From an uncultured Mycoplasmatota bacterium (lineage in GTDB: Bacteria; Bacillota_I; Bacilli_A; RF39; UBA660), in the NCBI GenBank assembly GCA_947056845.1, contig CAMSCJ010000016.1:1-33948 (forward strand): a stretch of 33,948 nt of DNA, given 5' to 3'. Positions within the stretch are counted from its first letter, which is position 1; each line of letters starts with the position of its first letter. Under the pieces are notes generated by a model, which was not told where the DNA came from, ran no database searches, and saw nothing but the letters and a program-made list of their open reading frames with translations. The translations under genes were made by a program, and so were the position numbers. Shown one piece after another: positions 23,531 to 31,958 of the stretch.

Positions 23531-24432
23531 TATTCACCACCTACATTCTGATTATAATATTTCTCCCCACTTAATAGGAAGAATGAGTTAATAATAATTA
23601 TTATATGAAGCAATACTTGAACCATCCAATTGTCAAGCAATTTAATATAAGAACTTACACCTAGCATAAATTGAACCATCATAACAAGCAAATACAAAAT
23701 AACACCAAATTGTAAGAACTTCTTATGAAATTGCGCTCTATCCATACGATCGCGATAAACATTCTCTACTAACATATCAATATCAAGTGACATATTTTCT
23801 AAAGCTTCACCAGAATCCTTACTACCCTCATTAGTAATTTGTAAAAATAATTGATGCATATTTCTTACAATATAATAATCATATTTTTCATTCATATAAT
23901 CTAAAGCTTCATCAATTGTACCATTTTCATAAGACATGCTAATCATAAGTTCAACATCAGCTTTGATAGGATCCTCTAAAACTCCTGATTGTACAACACC
24001 CTCTAATGATTTAACAAAAGATTGAGTAACTGCAAATTCCATAATTGTATTTGTTGTATATACTTGGATTTGTTCAAAAATAAATTCACTATATATTCTT
24101 TTGCATCGTAAATAGGTTATATATGGAATAACAGAAATAGCAATTAATGCATAAATAATGGAAATTACAATACTGTAAAAATACATATATGAAATCACAA
24201 AACCAAAAACTGCAAAAACTGTTATCTGAATTGCGTATTGTCTAGGTGTATAATCTTGACCTAGTTCTTTAACCTTTTCTCTAATCATTTTAAACGAATA
24301 TGGTGCCAATTTATCATAAATTAAGCTGATATTCTTAGTAATAAACTTATAAACATTATTACCAACATTGCGTCTATATATAACAATAAACGAAATTATT
24401 AGAGCTATCACAATAAACATTATTGCGTTCAT
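23530..24432 (-). CDS. tadB: TadB-like inner-membrane platform protein
   Basis: 300 residues. An N-terminal TM (about 3-19), a pair of TMs near 70-105, a cytosolic helical T2SSF region (VTQSFVKSLEGVVQSGVLED, then NEGSKDSGEALENMS) and two C-terminal TMs (about 243-290). This is the TadB plan. The gene lies 15 bases after cpaF and overlaps tadC by one base, so the three products are likely made in fixed ratio. Confidence 0.78.
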   Translation of the reverse strand: MNAIMFIVIALIISFIVIYRRNVGNNVYKFITKNISLIYDKLAPYSFKMIREKVKELGQDYTPRQYAIQITVFAVFGFVISYMYFYSIVISIIYALIAISVIPYITYLRCKRIYSEFIFEQIQVYTTNTIMEFAVTQSFVKSLEGVVQSGVLEDPIKADVELMISMSYENGTIDEALDYMNEKYDYYIVRNMHQLFLQITNEGSKDSGEALENMSLDIDMLVENVYRDRMDRAQFHKKFLQFGVILYLLVMMVQFMLGVSSYIKLLDNWMVQVLLHIIIIINSFFLLSGEKYYNQNVGGE

Positions 24433-24447
24433 AATATTCCTCCCCTA

Positions 24448-25602
24448 CTATTCTGCTAATATTTCAACATTATCACTAATCTTTGAAACATTTGGTGCTA
24501 CACTATTTAAATTAACACTTTGAGTATTATTTGAAACATAGGTTTCACCACTTTTAATTATATCTTTTGGCAAAACAACACCTTGAGCATCCAAATAATC
24601 CAATAAATATTGACTTGGATTATTACGATGAACTTTTCCTTCAGTCGTTTTCCTATAAATTGTATTATACTCAGCCATATTATCTTTAGTCACATAAAAT
24701 TCTGTTACTTCAGCAATCTCCCTTACAAAACGTTTAGTTACTTTATCCTGATAACCTCTAATATAAACACCAATTTGAATATATCGATAAATTGATTTTA
24801 AAAATTGATCAATGTCTTGGTTAGTTTCAAGCAAACTATACATACGGTTTGGGATAGATGCTGCTTTATCAGCATGAATAGTTGATAAAATATAATGACC
24901 AGATGAAATAGAATTTCTTACTGCCATAACAGCTTCAGCACTACGCACCTCGGAAAGTAATATCCACTTTGGATTTTGACGCATACAAGTTACTAATACA
25001 TCAGAATATGACGCGATATTATTAGTCTTCATTGCTACAATATCACGATGTGGAAAAATTCTATCCAAATGTAACTCTAATGTATCTTCAATTGTAATAA
25101 TTTTTTCATTTTCCTTAGTTTTAGAAGCTAAATACTTAACAAACTCAGTTTTACCAGAACCAGTTTCTCCACAAACGATTATATTGCAATGACCTAAAAC
25201 ACATTGTTCCAAAAAATCATGGATATCTAATGTTATGTAATTTTCACTTAATATTTTCTCTTTTTCTAAGCGAATTTTAGCTGGTGTTTTACGAACAACT
25301 ACTGCAATTCCATTTTTAGCAACCGAGTCGTGAACAAAATTCAAACGTAATTCTGCACTTTCAGCATCCAAAAAAGGATGAGCCATATTAAACGTTTTAC
25401 CCATAACATTTGAACACTGAAAGGCTAATTTTTCCATAAAACTATTATTTATCGCAGGATTTTCAACTCTAAAAATACCACGTGACAAAGTTTTTAGCCA
25501 AACTTGGCCACCATTACTATACGAAATATCGGTAATATCATCATTCAATAGATACTCGTTCAAAGGACCAAAATCTATTGAAGAAAACATATTATCATTC
25601 AT
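24448..25602 (-). CDS. cpaF: CpaF/TadA-type secretion ATPase
   Basis: 384 residues. Walker A GETGSGKT (145-152), Asp box ITIEDTLEL (169-177), Walker B WILLSEVR (213-220) and the His box SSGHYILSTIHAD (233-245) place it in the type II/IV secretion ATPase family, in the CpaF/TadA branch. It drives pilus assembly from the cytosolic side of the membrane. It lacks the long N-terminal extension of many CpaF proteins. Its binding site GGTGAG overlaps the stop of the cpaB gene two bases away. No VirB11 is encoded in the window; CpaF is the closest relative of VirB11 here. Confidence 0.92.
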   Translation of the reverse strand: MNDNMFSSIDFGPLNEYLLNDDITDISYSNGGQVWLKTLSRGIFRVENPAINNSFMEKLAFQCSNVMGKTFNMAHPFLDAESAELRLNFVHDSVAKNGIAVVVRKTPAKIRLEKEKILSENYITLDIHDFLEQCVLGHCNIIVCGETGSGKTEFVKYLASKTKENEKIITIEDTLELHLDRIFPHRDIVAMKTNNIASYSDVLVTCMRQNPKWILLSEVRSAEAVMAVRNSISSGHYILSTIHADKAASIPNRMYSLLETNQDIDQFLKSIYRYIQIGVYIRGYQDKVTKRFVREIAEVTEFYVTKDNMAEYNTIYRKTTEGKVHRNNPSQYLLDYLDAQGVVLPKDIIKSGETYVSNNTQSVNLNSVAPNVSKISDNVEILAE

Positions 25603-25604
25603 AA

Positions 25605-26441
25605 TTACTCACCAACGTTATCGTCAGCATTATTATCATCATTATTATCAGGGTTATCAGTAGGAGTTTCATCAATTACAACTGTATGTGCATTAATAAA
25701 ATCTCTTAAATATTGTGTACTAACCTCTGTAACTAATTCCTCGTCTTCAATTGTTGTACCATGTGGAACTGGGAATAAAACAACAGATTTACTTGATAAA
25801 TAACTAGCTTTTCTTAATAAAATATGTAAATCTTCAGTAACACCAAAATATAAGAAAGCTGGTGTTCTTTTCGAACTCATATCTTCAAAAACATTATTTC
25901 CAGATGAATCTTTTACAGCCAAAACTTGAATATTTTCTAATAATCTTCCAACCATAATTTCCCCATTATCATCAACAGCCTTCATATATATATCAATATA
26001 ACTGTCTGGAACAATCGAGTTACCATAAGTTGTAGACATACTTACAGGAAAGTTATATGGAATTTCTCCCTCTTTAATATTAGTAAATAAAGCATCTGGC
26101 ATATCATCAGCACTAACAACTACACCACTATAGAACATACTTCCTGCTGGAATTACAGTATTAATTGCCGAATATTTACCAACAATAGAACCCTCAGATC
26201 TAATAACATTATCTGAAACAGCAACTGACGGAATACTAACATATTTAATCATATCCTTAGTAATTAAAGTTCTTGGTTGAATCGTTTCTTTCGCTGTTGG
26301 AATTCTAACAGGACTAGTAGCTTTCTTAATTTGTGAATTATAACCAAAATAGATAATTGCAATTACTACTATTACACCTAGTATTGTAACAGTATTTTTG
26401 TTTGTAAAAAATCTTTTAATAGAAATTATAATATTATTCAT
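25605..26441 (-). CDS. cpaB: CpaB-like SAF-domain Tad pilus assembly protein
   Basis: 278 residues. One N-terminal TM (about 16-33), then a SAF domain (PTAKETIQPRTLITKDMIKY, residues 48-67) and an RcpC/CpaB-type C-terminal domain with PDSYIDIYM and LFPVPHG. The very C-terminus is an acidic Asn/Asp tail (DNPDNNDDNNADDN). CpaB lies outside the membrane and links the Tad machine to the envelope. No secretin (CpaC) is encoded, as expected for a single-membrane cell. It is followed two bases later by cpaF. Confidence 0.85.
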   Translation of the reverse strand: MNNIIISIKRFFTNKNTVTILGVIVVIAIIYFGYNSQIKKATSPVRIPTAKETIQPRTLITKDMIKYVSIPSVAVSDNVIRSEGSIVGKYSAINTVIPAGSMFYSGVVVSADDMPDALFTNIKEGEIPYNFPVSMSTTYGNSIVPDSYIDIYMKAVDDNGEIMVGRLLENIQVLAVKDSSGNNVFEDMSSKRTPAFLYFGVTEDLHILLRKASYLSSKSVVLFPVPHGTTIEDEELVTEVSTQYLRDFINAHTVVIDETPTDNPDNNDDNNADDNVGE

Positions 26442-26467
26442 ATTTTTTCCTCTCTTCCTTCTTTTTA

Positions 26468-26869
26468 TTAATATGGTGTCTCTAATATAGCATCAAGTGT
26501 ATTTGATAACTCAAACGAAATAACCTCATTTGTTATATTAGTATTTACACTACTAGACACTCTCACACTAACCTTAGGTGGCTCCTCATTAATATCAACT
26601 ATATCAATTTTATAAGTTCTAGATAAATTAGCATTTTCAGCAAATCGACGATAAAAATTTTCGGTAAACTTTTCAGCATCGATTCTAATTTTTCCTGTTG
26701 TATGGTAAGTAGCCAAATCAAATGCATCGTACATTGCTGCTTCGGTCGTTTCTTTTAATAAAGTATAATTGTGCTCTTCAGTATTAGTTAAGGTCTGAAA
26801 TAAATAGATAAAGAAAATCATAGTTATTCCTACTCCTACAACTAAAATTCCCCAAAACGATTCCTTCAT
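26468..26869 (-). CDS. Small pilin-like membrane protein at the start of the Tad genes
   Basis: 133 residues. MKESFWGILVVGVG runs straight into one TM (about 7-26), then a long helix and a beta-strand pair (PPKVSVRVSSSVN). The start motif M-K-E-S is shared with the other three pilin-like proteins of this cluster. Unlike them, it has no cysteine. TadE/pseudopilin-like by architecture; I recognise no specific family with certainty. It lies 26 bases before cpaB and 12 bases after the giant secreted protein. Confidence 0.6.
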   Translation of the reverse strand: MKESFWGILVVGVGITMIFFIYLFQTLTNTEEHNYTLLKETTEAAMYDAFDLATYHTTGKIRIDAEKFTENFYRRFAENANLSRTYKIDIVDINEEPPKVSVRVSSSVNTNITNEVISFELSNTLDAILETPY

Positions 26870-26881
26870 TTGGTTTCCTCC

Positions 26882-29800
26882 TTATCTAGTCTTCAAGATA
26901 TCACTAAAGCGATTATCATTTTCAATTTTGATTGAGAAATTGCCACCATAACCTACAGCAATACTTTCTAGTGTTTCATGAACAAACAAACTATATCCAC
27001 CACCATAAACATCAGGCGAATTACTTGGATAAACAAGTGTTCCCTTTAGATAATCACCATCCATATTTTCATGATTATCTTTTCTAATTTCTTTAATTGC
27101 TGCCGGTGTCAAAGTTAGACTATATAAAGGCTCCAAAGAATAAACTCCCATTCCGCTAGTTTCACGATTATTTTTAATTATATCCTCTTTACCAGTCCAA
27201 TTTGTACCTGGTTCACGTGAATTACCATCAGAGCCTGGGAATGGATTATCCAAATCCACTACTCTATAAATTATATTCAAGCCTGAGACATTACTACAGT
27301 TAGGGTCTGGTTTACCACCAACTATGCATTCACCATAATCATCAATATCGTCATCATCGTCATCATCACATGGTGGTTCTTCACAAATACCAGTATCATC
27401 AGGCGACGCTATAATCTTATTTTTGACTATCATACGACACACACCATTAGGATCACCATACATGCAACCATCTTCTTTTGAACATTTACCATTAGAATAT
27501 TCGTCAAGAAATTGATCAAAGTGACCTTCGCCATTTTCATCTATACTACCTATATGCCAATATCTTAAATCAATAGGATACAAACCAGAACCATTCATAA
27601 ATTCAACTGTTAGGGTCCCATCAGGTAATTCTTGATAATTATTATATTCTTCTTTAAATCCCTTATATGAGACCTCCCTTATACAAGAACAAGAACCATC
27701 ATCTGATTTATCTAAAACTTCGCCATCTTTACAGACACAGGCATTAATTTTTTCATCCAATTGAAATAATTCAGAAGCTGACATAAAACCCATATACACA
27801 GTACTCCAATAACTTATTTTATTATCATAAAATTTATAAACAGAATCATTTTCAGAAATTTTATTACATCCAAGATTAAATGTTCCATCTAAATTTCCAT
27901 TACAAATACTAAGCATTTCTAGTTTATTAGGATTATATTCAAGACCATAATAAACATTTGGATTTTCAACACTAGATTGGATTGGGAAAATTCCCCAATT
28001 TTCTACTATTCCATCACATGTAAGTTGTTTTTCATCCCCACCATTTTGCATAAGACTAGAAGAAGGATCCATATAAAATGGGGTATCATTACGACCATCA
28101 TCATCTAAATCAATCATACATTCCTCATCGTGATAGAAACAAGCTGAATTATGATATTTATCATTTTCAGTAAGATTTGAAACAATCTGATCAGTTTCAG
28201 TTGAATACTTATGCTCTTTAAATAAAGTTTGATACTTTAATTCAAGTCCCATATCAATTTCCAAATAAGATGCAGCACTATTCATTAAAGCATCCCCTAT
28301 GTCATTACACTGTTTCATATTACTATATAAATCATAAACCATAGAACTAAAGCCAGTAGTTCCAACATCTGAAGCCTCGCCAGGTCCCTTAACATACATA
28401 TTATAATCATTCAAAGTATTTTCACACCAAGCTTTAGGTGAGATGCCACCTATATAATATCCATATTCCCATGTTGCATTTATAGCTGGAATATTTTCAA
28501 CATTTTCTGTTCCATCAGTACCATTTGGTCTTTCCCCCATAACACGATAATCATATATAGGATTTGGAGCATAGCAACCACCTGATGGGCTGGACCATTT
28601 ATATACAACACCTTTTGAATAAAGGCCTTCCCCAGTCTCAGTTAAATTTGCATATTGATCAACAGCATAATACCTAGGATTATCATAATATACTACACAA
28701 TTACCATCACCATCACATTCATATCTAGGGCAATTTGATTTTTCAGACCTAAAACTTCCTGAATAAAGTCCAGCGGTAAGAGCAGGTACTCCATGAGCAC
28801 CTCCACCTTTTACTGCAATTGACACATAATCCGTTTTAAATGAATTATCTCCCTCACACCTTTCATAAGGATTACCACCATACACATCACCAACGCCTGT
28901 ATGCCCATTAAATTGAAAATTTATTTCATTTGCCAATGCCAATTGTGCAGCTTGGCTTATATATAAATAACTGTCAATTGCTTTATCCAAATCAATATCC
29001 ATCGCGCATAATTTGGCTGCCGAAGCTTTAGCAATATCATCTTTAGAATCTTTAATTGTCCATTTAAAATATCTTCCAGCCTCTACATATGGATAATTAT
29101 CTGGTAATTCAACTTCAAATATTTCCTGACAATAAATTTTACAAAATTTATTTACTTCAGTTGTATATCTTTCATCACCAGCATTGTTCCCATAAACAAT
29201 AGCCGCAAATGTATTGTCTTCATTTTCATTTGCTATTTTTTCTAACCATTCAGCAGGTATTTTCCCACTATTACTCTTAACAGCCTCAACTATTTTTTTT
29301 ATTGAATTAAAATCTTTAAATTGACCATTTTCACTATTAAAGACAGGATCTCGGAAATGCGAAATATTATTAGTATTATCATCATCACAATCCACAATAT
29401 CGATTTCTGGATCTGTTAGCGAAGGCACTTTTTCACATTTATCCTCATCAGGCTCACAAAACTGTTTATATAGTTCTTGTTTATCAGACCAATATTCAGA
29501 CCATGATTTACGCTCACTTCCATCACATATTACTTTATTCGAAGTATCACAGCAATAATCATTACTTAATGATGGAATACAACATGGAGTACAATATTGT
29601 TCAAAAAAATCTTGATTACTAGCCCAATAGTCATCAGCAGGAACACAGGCTTCTATTGTACCATCCTCACTAATTTCTCCAGTTTCATAACAACAATATG
29701 GATCTTTTTCATGCCAATTATCACCAGCAGCCTCTATACAAACTTGATCTTCTGGGTCACATGGTACACAACACTCTTTTGTTTCGCACTCTTCAGCCGC

Positions 29801-30745
29801 TCTTCCAAGCCATACAATTTGCATAGAAGAACCCCATGGATTTCCATTACTATCTTTAGTTTTACCAGCAAATATATCCATTCTACTCGATGGCTCATTT
29901 CCAGCATTATTAGTAGTAGGTTGAGACTTAAAATATGCATATATGGAACCATTTGATTTAAGTTGATATTTTAATGAATCATTTGGTTGATTGGTAAGAT
30001 ACATATTTATTAAATTTCGATATACTGAACCACCAAAATTATTTTTATATACCTTTGTACTTATTTCACCAGCGGCATGAGAAGCAGCGAAAAAATTAGC
30101 GGCTTCTGTTCCAGAAAAAACATAATAAACATAATTATCATCATGCATTCTAACTAATGGCTCAATTAATACATACATCTTTTTTAATTCTTCACATCTG
30201 TTATTTTTAATATATTCACAAATATTAAACCCAACATCATTTAGGAAAGATGGATTTTCGCATGAATCGCCATTAACATCTTTCTTAATCTCTTTATCAA
30301 TAAAATTTTCCAAAGTAATATGCTTACTACGCCAACTTCCTGTTCCAGCACCGTCAATATGGTTGGCATCATATAGCAACTGGCCATTTTCGTCAACGCC
30401 ATAAGTATAAGACACAAAATTTTTCAGTGGTGTATAGCTAAGACCGCCTTGATTTACAATTGCTGTCTTATAAGTAGCTCCAGGCATTTGCCTAATTATA
30501 GATGAAGAAAATGCAGTTTGCCAATAATCAGCTGTTCTTACCGATCTTCTATTTCCATTTTCATCAACTATAGTAATACGAATACCATAATCACCATCAC
30601 CAGAAATACGAATACCAGTAACTCCATCCAATGTAGTACCACCAATTGATGCATCGCCATTACTATCAACATCAGCATCTGCTTTTACAGCAAATGGTAT
30701 TACTAATAAAATTATTAATACTATGTTATAAAAAACTTTTTTCAT
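26882..30745 (-). CDS. Giant secreted cysteine-rich protein (1287 residues), candidate pilus tip or adhesin
   Basis: ATG at 30745 preceded by GGGGGTG; the frame extends upstream to a TTG that lies before the binding site and is rejected. A signal peptide (MKKVFYNIVLIILLVIPFAV, cut near KA/DA) is followed by a wholly extracellular chain with no TM or sorting signal at the end. The region around residues 328-435 has repeated Trp- and Cys-containing units (GDNWHEKDPYCC, YWASNQDFFEQYCTPCC, YWSDKQELYKQFCEP) with four CC doublets. Asp-rich possible calcium loops (DVDSNGD, DLDDDGRND) and a run of seven Asp (CDDDDDDDIDDYGEC) occur elsewhere. No catalytic family is recognised. It is co-oriented just upstream of the Tad pilin genes, so a surface or tip role is an inference. 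Confidence 0.72.
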   Translation of the reverse strand: MKKVFYNIVLIILLVIPFAVKADADVDSNGDASIGGTTLDGVTGIRISGDGDYGIRITIVDENGNRRSVRTADYWQTAFSSSIIRQMPGATYKTAIVNQGGLSYTPLKNFVSYTYGVDENGQLLYDANHIDGAGTGSWRSKHITLENFIDKEIKKDVNGDSCENPSFLNDVGFNICEYIKNNRCEELKKMYVLIEPLVRMHDDNYVYYVFSGTEAANFFAASHAAGEISTKVYKNNFGGSVYRNLINMYLTNQPNDSLKYQLKSNGSIYAYFKSQPTTNNAGNEPSSRMDIFAGKTKDSNGNPWGSSMQIVWLGRAAEECETKECCVPCDPEDQVCIEAAGDNWHEKDPYCCYETGEISEDGTIEACVPADDYWASNQDFFEQYCTPCCIPSLSNDYCCDTSNKVICDGSERKSWSEYWSDKQELYKQFCEPDEDKCEKVPSLTDPEIDIVDCDDDNTNNISHFRDPVFNSENGQFKDFNSIKKIVEAVKSNSGKIPAEWLEKIANENEDNTFAAIVYGNNAGDERYTTEVNKFCKIYCQEIFEVELPDNYPYVEAGRYFKWTIKDSKDDIAKASAAKLCAMDIDLDKAIDSYLYISQAAQLALANEINFQFNGHTGVGDVYGGNPYERCEGDNSFKTDYVSIAVKGGGAHGVPALTAGLYSGSFRSEKSNCPRYECDGDGNCVVYYDNPRYYAVDQYANLTETGEGLYSKGVVYKWSSPSGGCYAPNPIYDYRVMGERPNGTDGTENVENIPAINATWEYGYYIGGISPKAWCENTLNDYNMYVKGPGEASDVGTTGFSSMVYDLYSNMKQCNDIGDALMNSAASYLEIDMGLELKYQTLFKEHKYSTETDQIVSNLTENDKYHNSACFYHDEECMIDLDDDGRNDTPFYMDPSSSLMQNGGDEKQLTCDGIVENWGIFPIQSSVENPNVYYGLEYNPNKLEMLSICNGNLDGTFNLGCNKISENDSVYKFYDNKISYWSTVYMGFMSASELFQLDEKINACVCKDGEVLDKSDDGSCSCIREVSYKGFKEEYNNYQELPDGTLTVEFMNGSGLYPIDLRYWHIGSIDENGEGHFDQFLDEYSNGKCSKEDGCMYGDPNGVCRMIVKNKIIASPDDTGICEEPPCDDDDDDDIDDYGECIVGGKPDPNCSNVSGLNIIYRVVDLDNPFPGSDGNSREPGTNWTGKEDIIKNNRETSGMGVYSLEPLYSLTLTPAAIKEIRKDNHENMDGDYLKGTLVYPSNSPDVYGGGYSLFVHETLESIAVGYGGNFSIKIENDNRFSDILKTR

Positions 30746-30756
30746 TTTTTCACCCC

Positions 30757-31227
30757 CTACGAGCAAGTCATTCCTTCTCCAATATAGTAATCAATCGTAT
30801 AATTAATGTTAAAATTATCATCACTATCACAAAAATTCAAATAAAAAGGTTCAATTTCCAATAATTTTTCTTTATTTATTTTTAAAAAGTCGATTGTTAT
30901 TATTATATCTAATTCATTATCAGAAATATCATCACTATATTCAAAACCATCGATTTCTTTAAACTTTTCAAAATATTCTTGTTTATATGTTTGCATATTT
31001 TCTAGTACTGTAATATCATCACTAGAATATTTTTCTGTTCTTACATACTTAATTAATTTATCAGAACTTGATTCAAAATTATATTTAACATCATAAGTAT
31101 AATCTTCATTAGTAGCTTTATGTAAACATTGACTTGTTTTAATTTCTTCCTCTTTTTTATTACATCCACATCCACTAATAAATAATGCTAATAATATAAA
31201 ATTAAGAACAATCATTGCTTTTTTCAT
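30757..31227 (-). CDS. Small lipoprotein
   Basis: 156 residues with a lipoprotein signal (lipobox ISGC, Cys20) followed by CNKKEEE. The folded part has NEDYTYDVKYNF, FEKFKEIDGFEYS and LDIIITIDF, a strand-helix-strand pattern that recalls YehR/DUF1307-type lipoproteins; this is a loose resemblance. It lies 14 bases after the preceding gene and 11 before the giant secreted protein, so it belongs to the same transcript. Function unknown. Confidence 0.68.
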   Translation of the reverse strand: MKKAMIVLNFILLALFISGCGCNKKEEEIKTSQCLHKATNEDYTYDVKYNFESSSDKLIKYVRTEKYSSDDITVLENMQTYKQEYFEKFKEIDGFEYSDDISDNELDIIITIDFLKINKEKLLEIEPFYLNFCDSDDNFNINYTIDYYIGEGMTCS

Positions 31228-31241
31228 TTTTTCACCTTTTT

Positions 31242-31889
31242 CTAAAAACCAAATGTATCTTTTTTATAACGAATAAATTTAACGATTATAATAATAACTA
31301 TTATTCCAATCAATATATATAATCCATACATTCTTATAAAACTTATTGTTAAATCTATAACACTAATTTTCTTATTAATCTGAGAATTATCTATAATTTC
31401 ATTTTTATCTTTATATTCATTAACTTTTTTTACAAACTCATCTCTTGATAATGAATGAGAAACCCATTTTTGACATAATTCAAATTCTCTAGCATTTTCA
31501 CACACACCTAACTTATAAAAAGGATTATATGTAGGCGTTGTCACATACAAATTGCCAACATTATCGCCTGCACATGCACCTATTCCATAAAAAGCAAACG
31601 TATAGCTTTTTCCATCAGTATAATTGTTCAAAACTATTTCATTATTATTCAAATCATACGTTCGATAAACATTTCCAAATGGATCTTTAAAATAAAGTTC
31701 TGGATTTAAATTACTAAATTTAATTGAAAATATTGCGTTATCTTGAACCATTTGATAATCATAACTAACATTAATATTAGATATAATCTTTTTTAGTCTA
31801 GCTTTTTCAGCTGAAGAACATGATGCATTAACACTATTAGGGATTAAAAACAACACTATTAAAATAATTATGTATTTAAACCATTTCAT
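31242..31889 (-). CDS. Signal-peptide protein with a C-terminal TM anchor
   Basis: 215 residues from the ATG at 31889, nine bases after GAGGTGG; the TTG further upstream overlaps that site and is rejected. A signal peptide (cut near NA/SC) precedes a beta-rich ectodomain with five or six Cys and a helical segment (WVSHSLSRDEFVKKVNEY). A C-terminal TM (about 186-206) and a basic tail follow. The type I membrane layout resembles the T4SS lipoprotein at 10058. Its place at the head of the Tad transcript suggests an envelope accessory role. No family recognised. Confidence 0.65.
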   Translation of the reverse strand: MKWFKYIIILIVLFLIPNSVNASCSSAEKARLKKIISNINVSYDYQMVQDNAIFSIKFSNLNPELYFKDPFGNVYRTYDLNNNEIVLNNYTDGKSYTFAFYGIGACAGDNVGNLYVTTPTYNPFYKLGVCENAREFELCQKWVSHSLSRDEFVKKVNEYKDKNEIIDNSQINKKISVIDLTISFIRMYGLYILIGIIVIIIIVKFIRYKKDTFGF

Positions 31890-31906
31890 CAAACATTTCC
31901 ACCTCA

Positions 31907-31935
31907 ATTATATTATATATTTTCTTGAAAATCAA
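31907..31935 (-). promoter_or_regulatory. Possible promoter of the Tad operon
   Basis: On the minus strand TTGATT (31930-31935), a 17-base spacer and TATAAT (31907-31912). The predicted transcript start falls almost on the GAGGTGG binding site, so the leader would be very short; a second TATAAT at 31912-31917 has no well-spaced -35 box. Confidence 0.45.
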
Positions 31936-31958
31936 CAAAAATCAACATTCTTTACACT

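Noticed and set aside
29597..29956. Plus-strand 119-codon frame
   Set aside because: Antisense shadow of the cysteine-rich part of the giant secreted protein.
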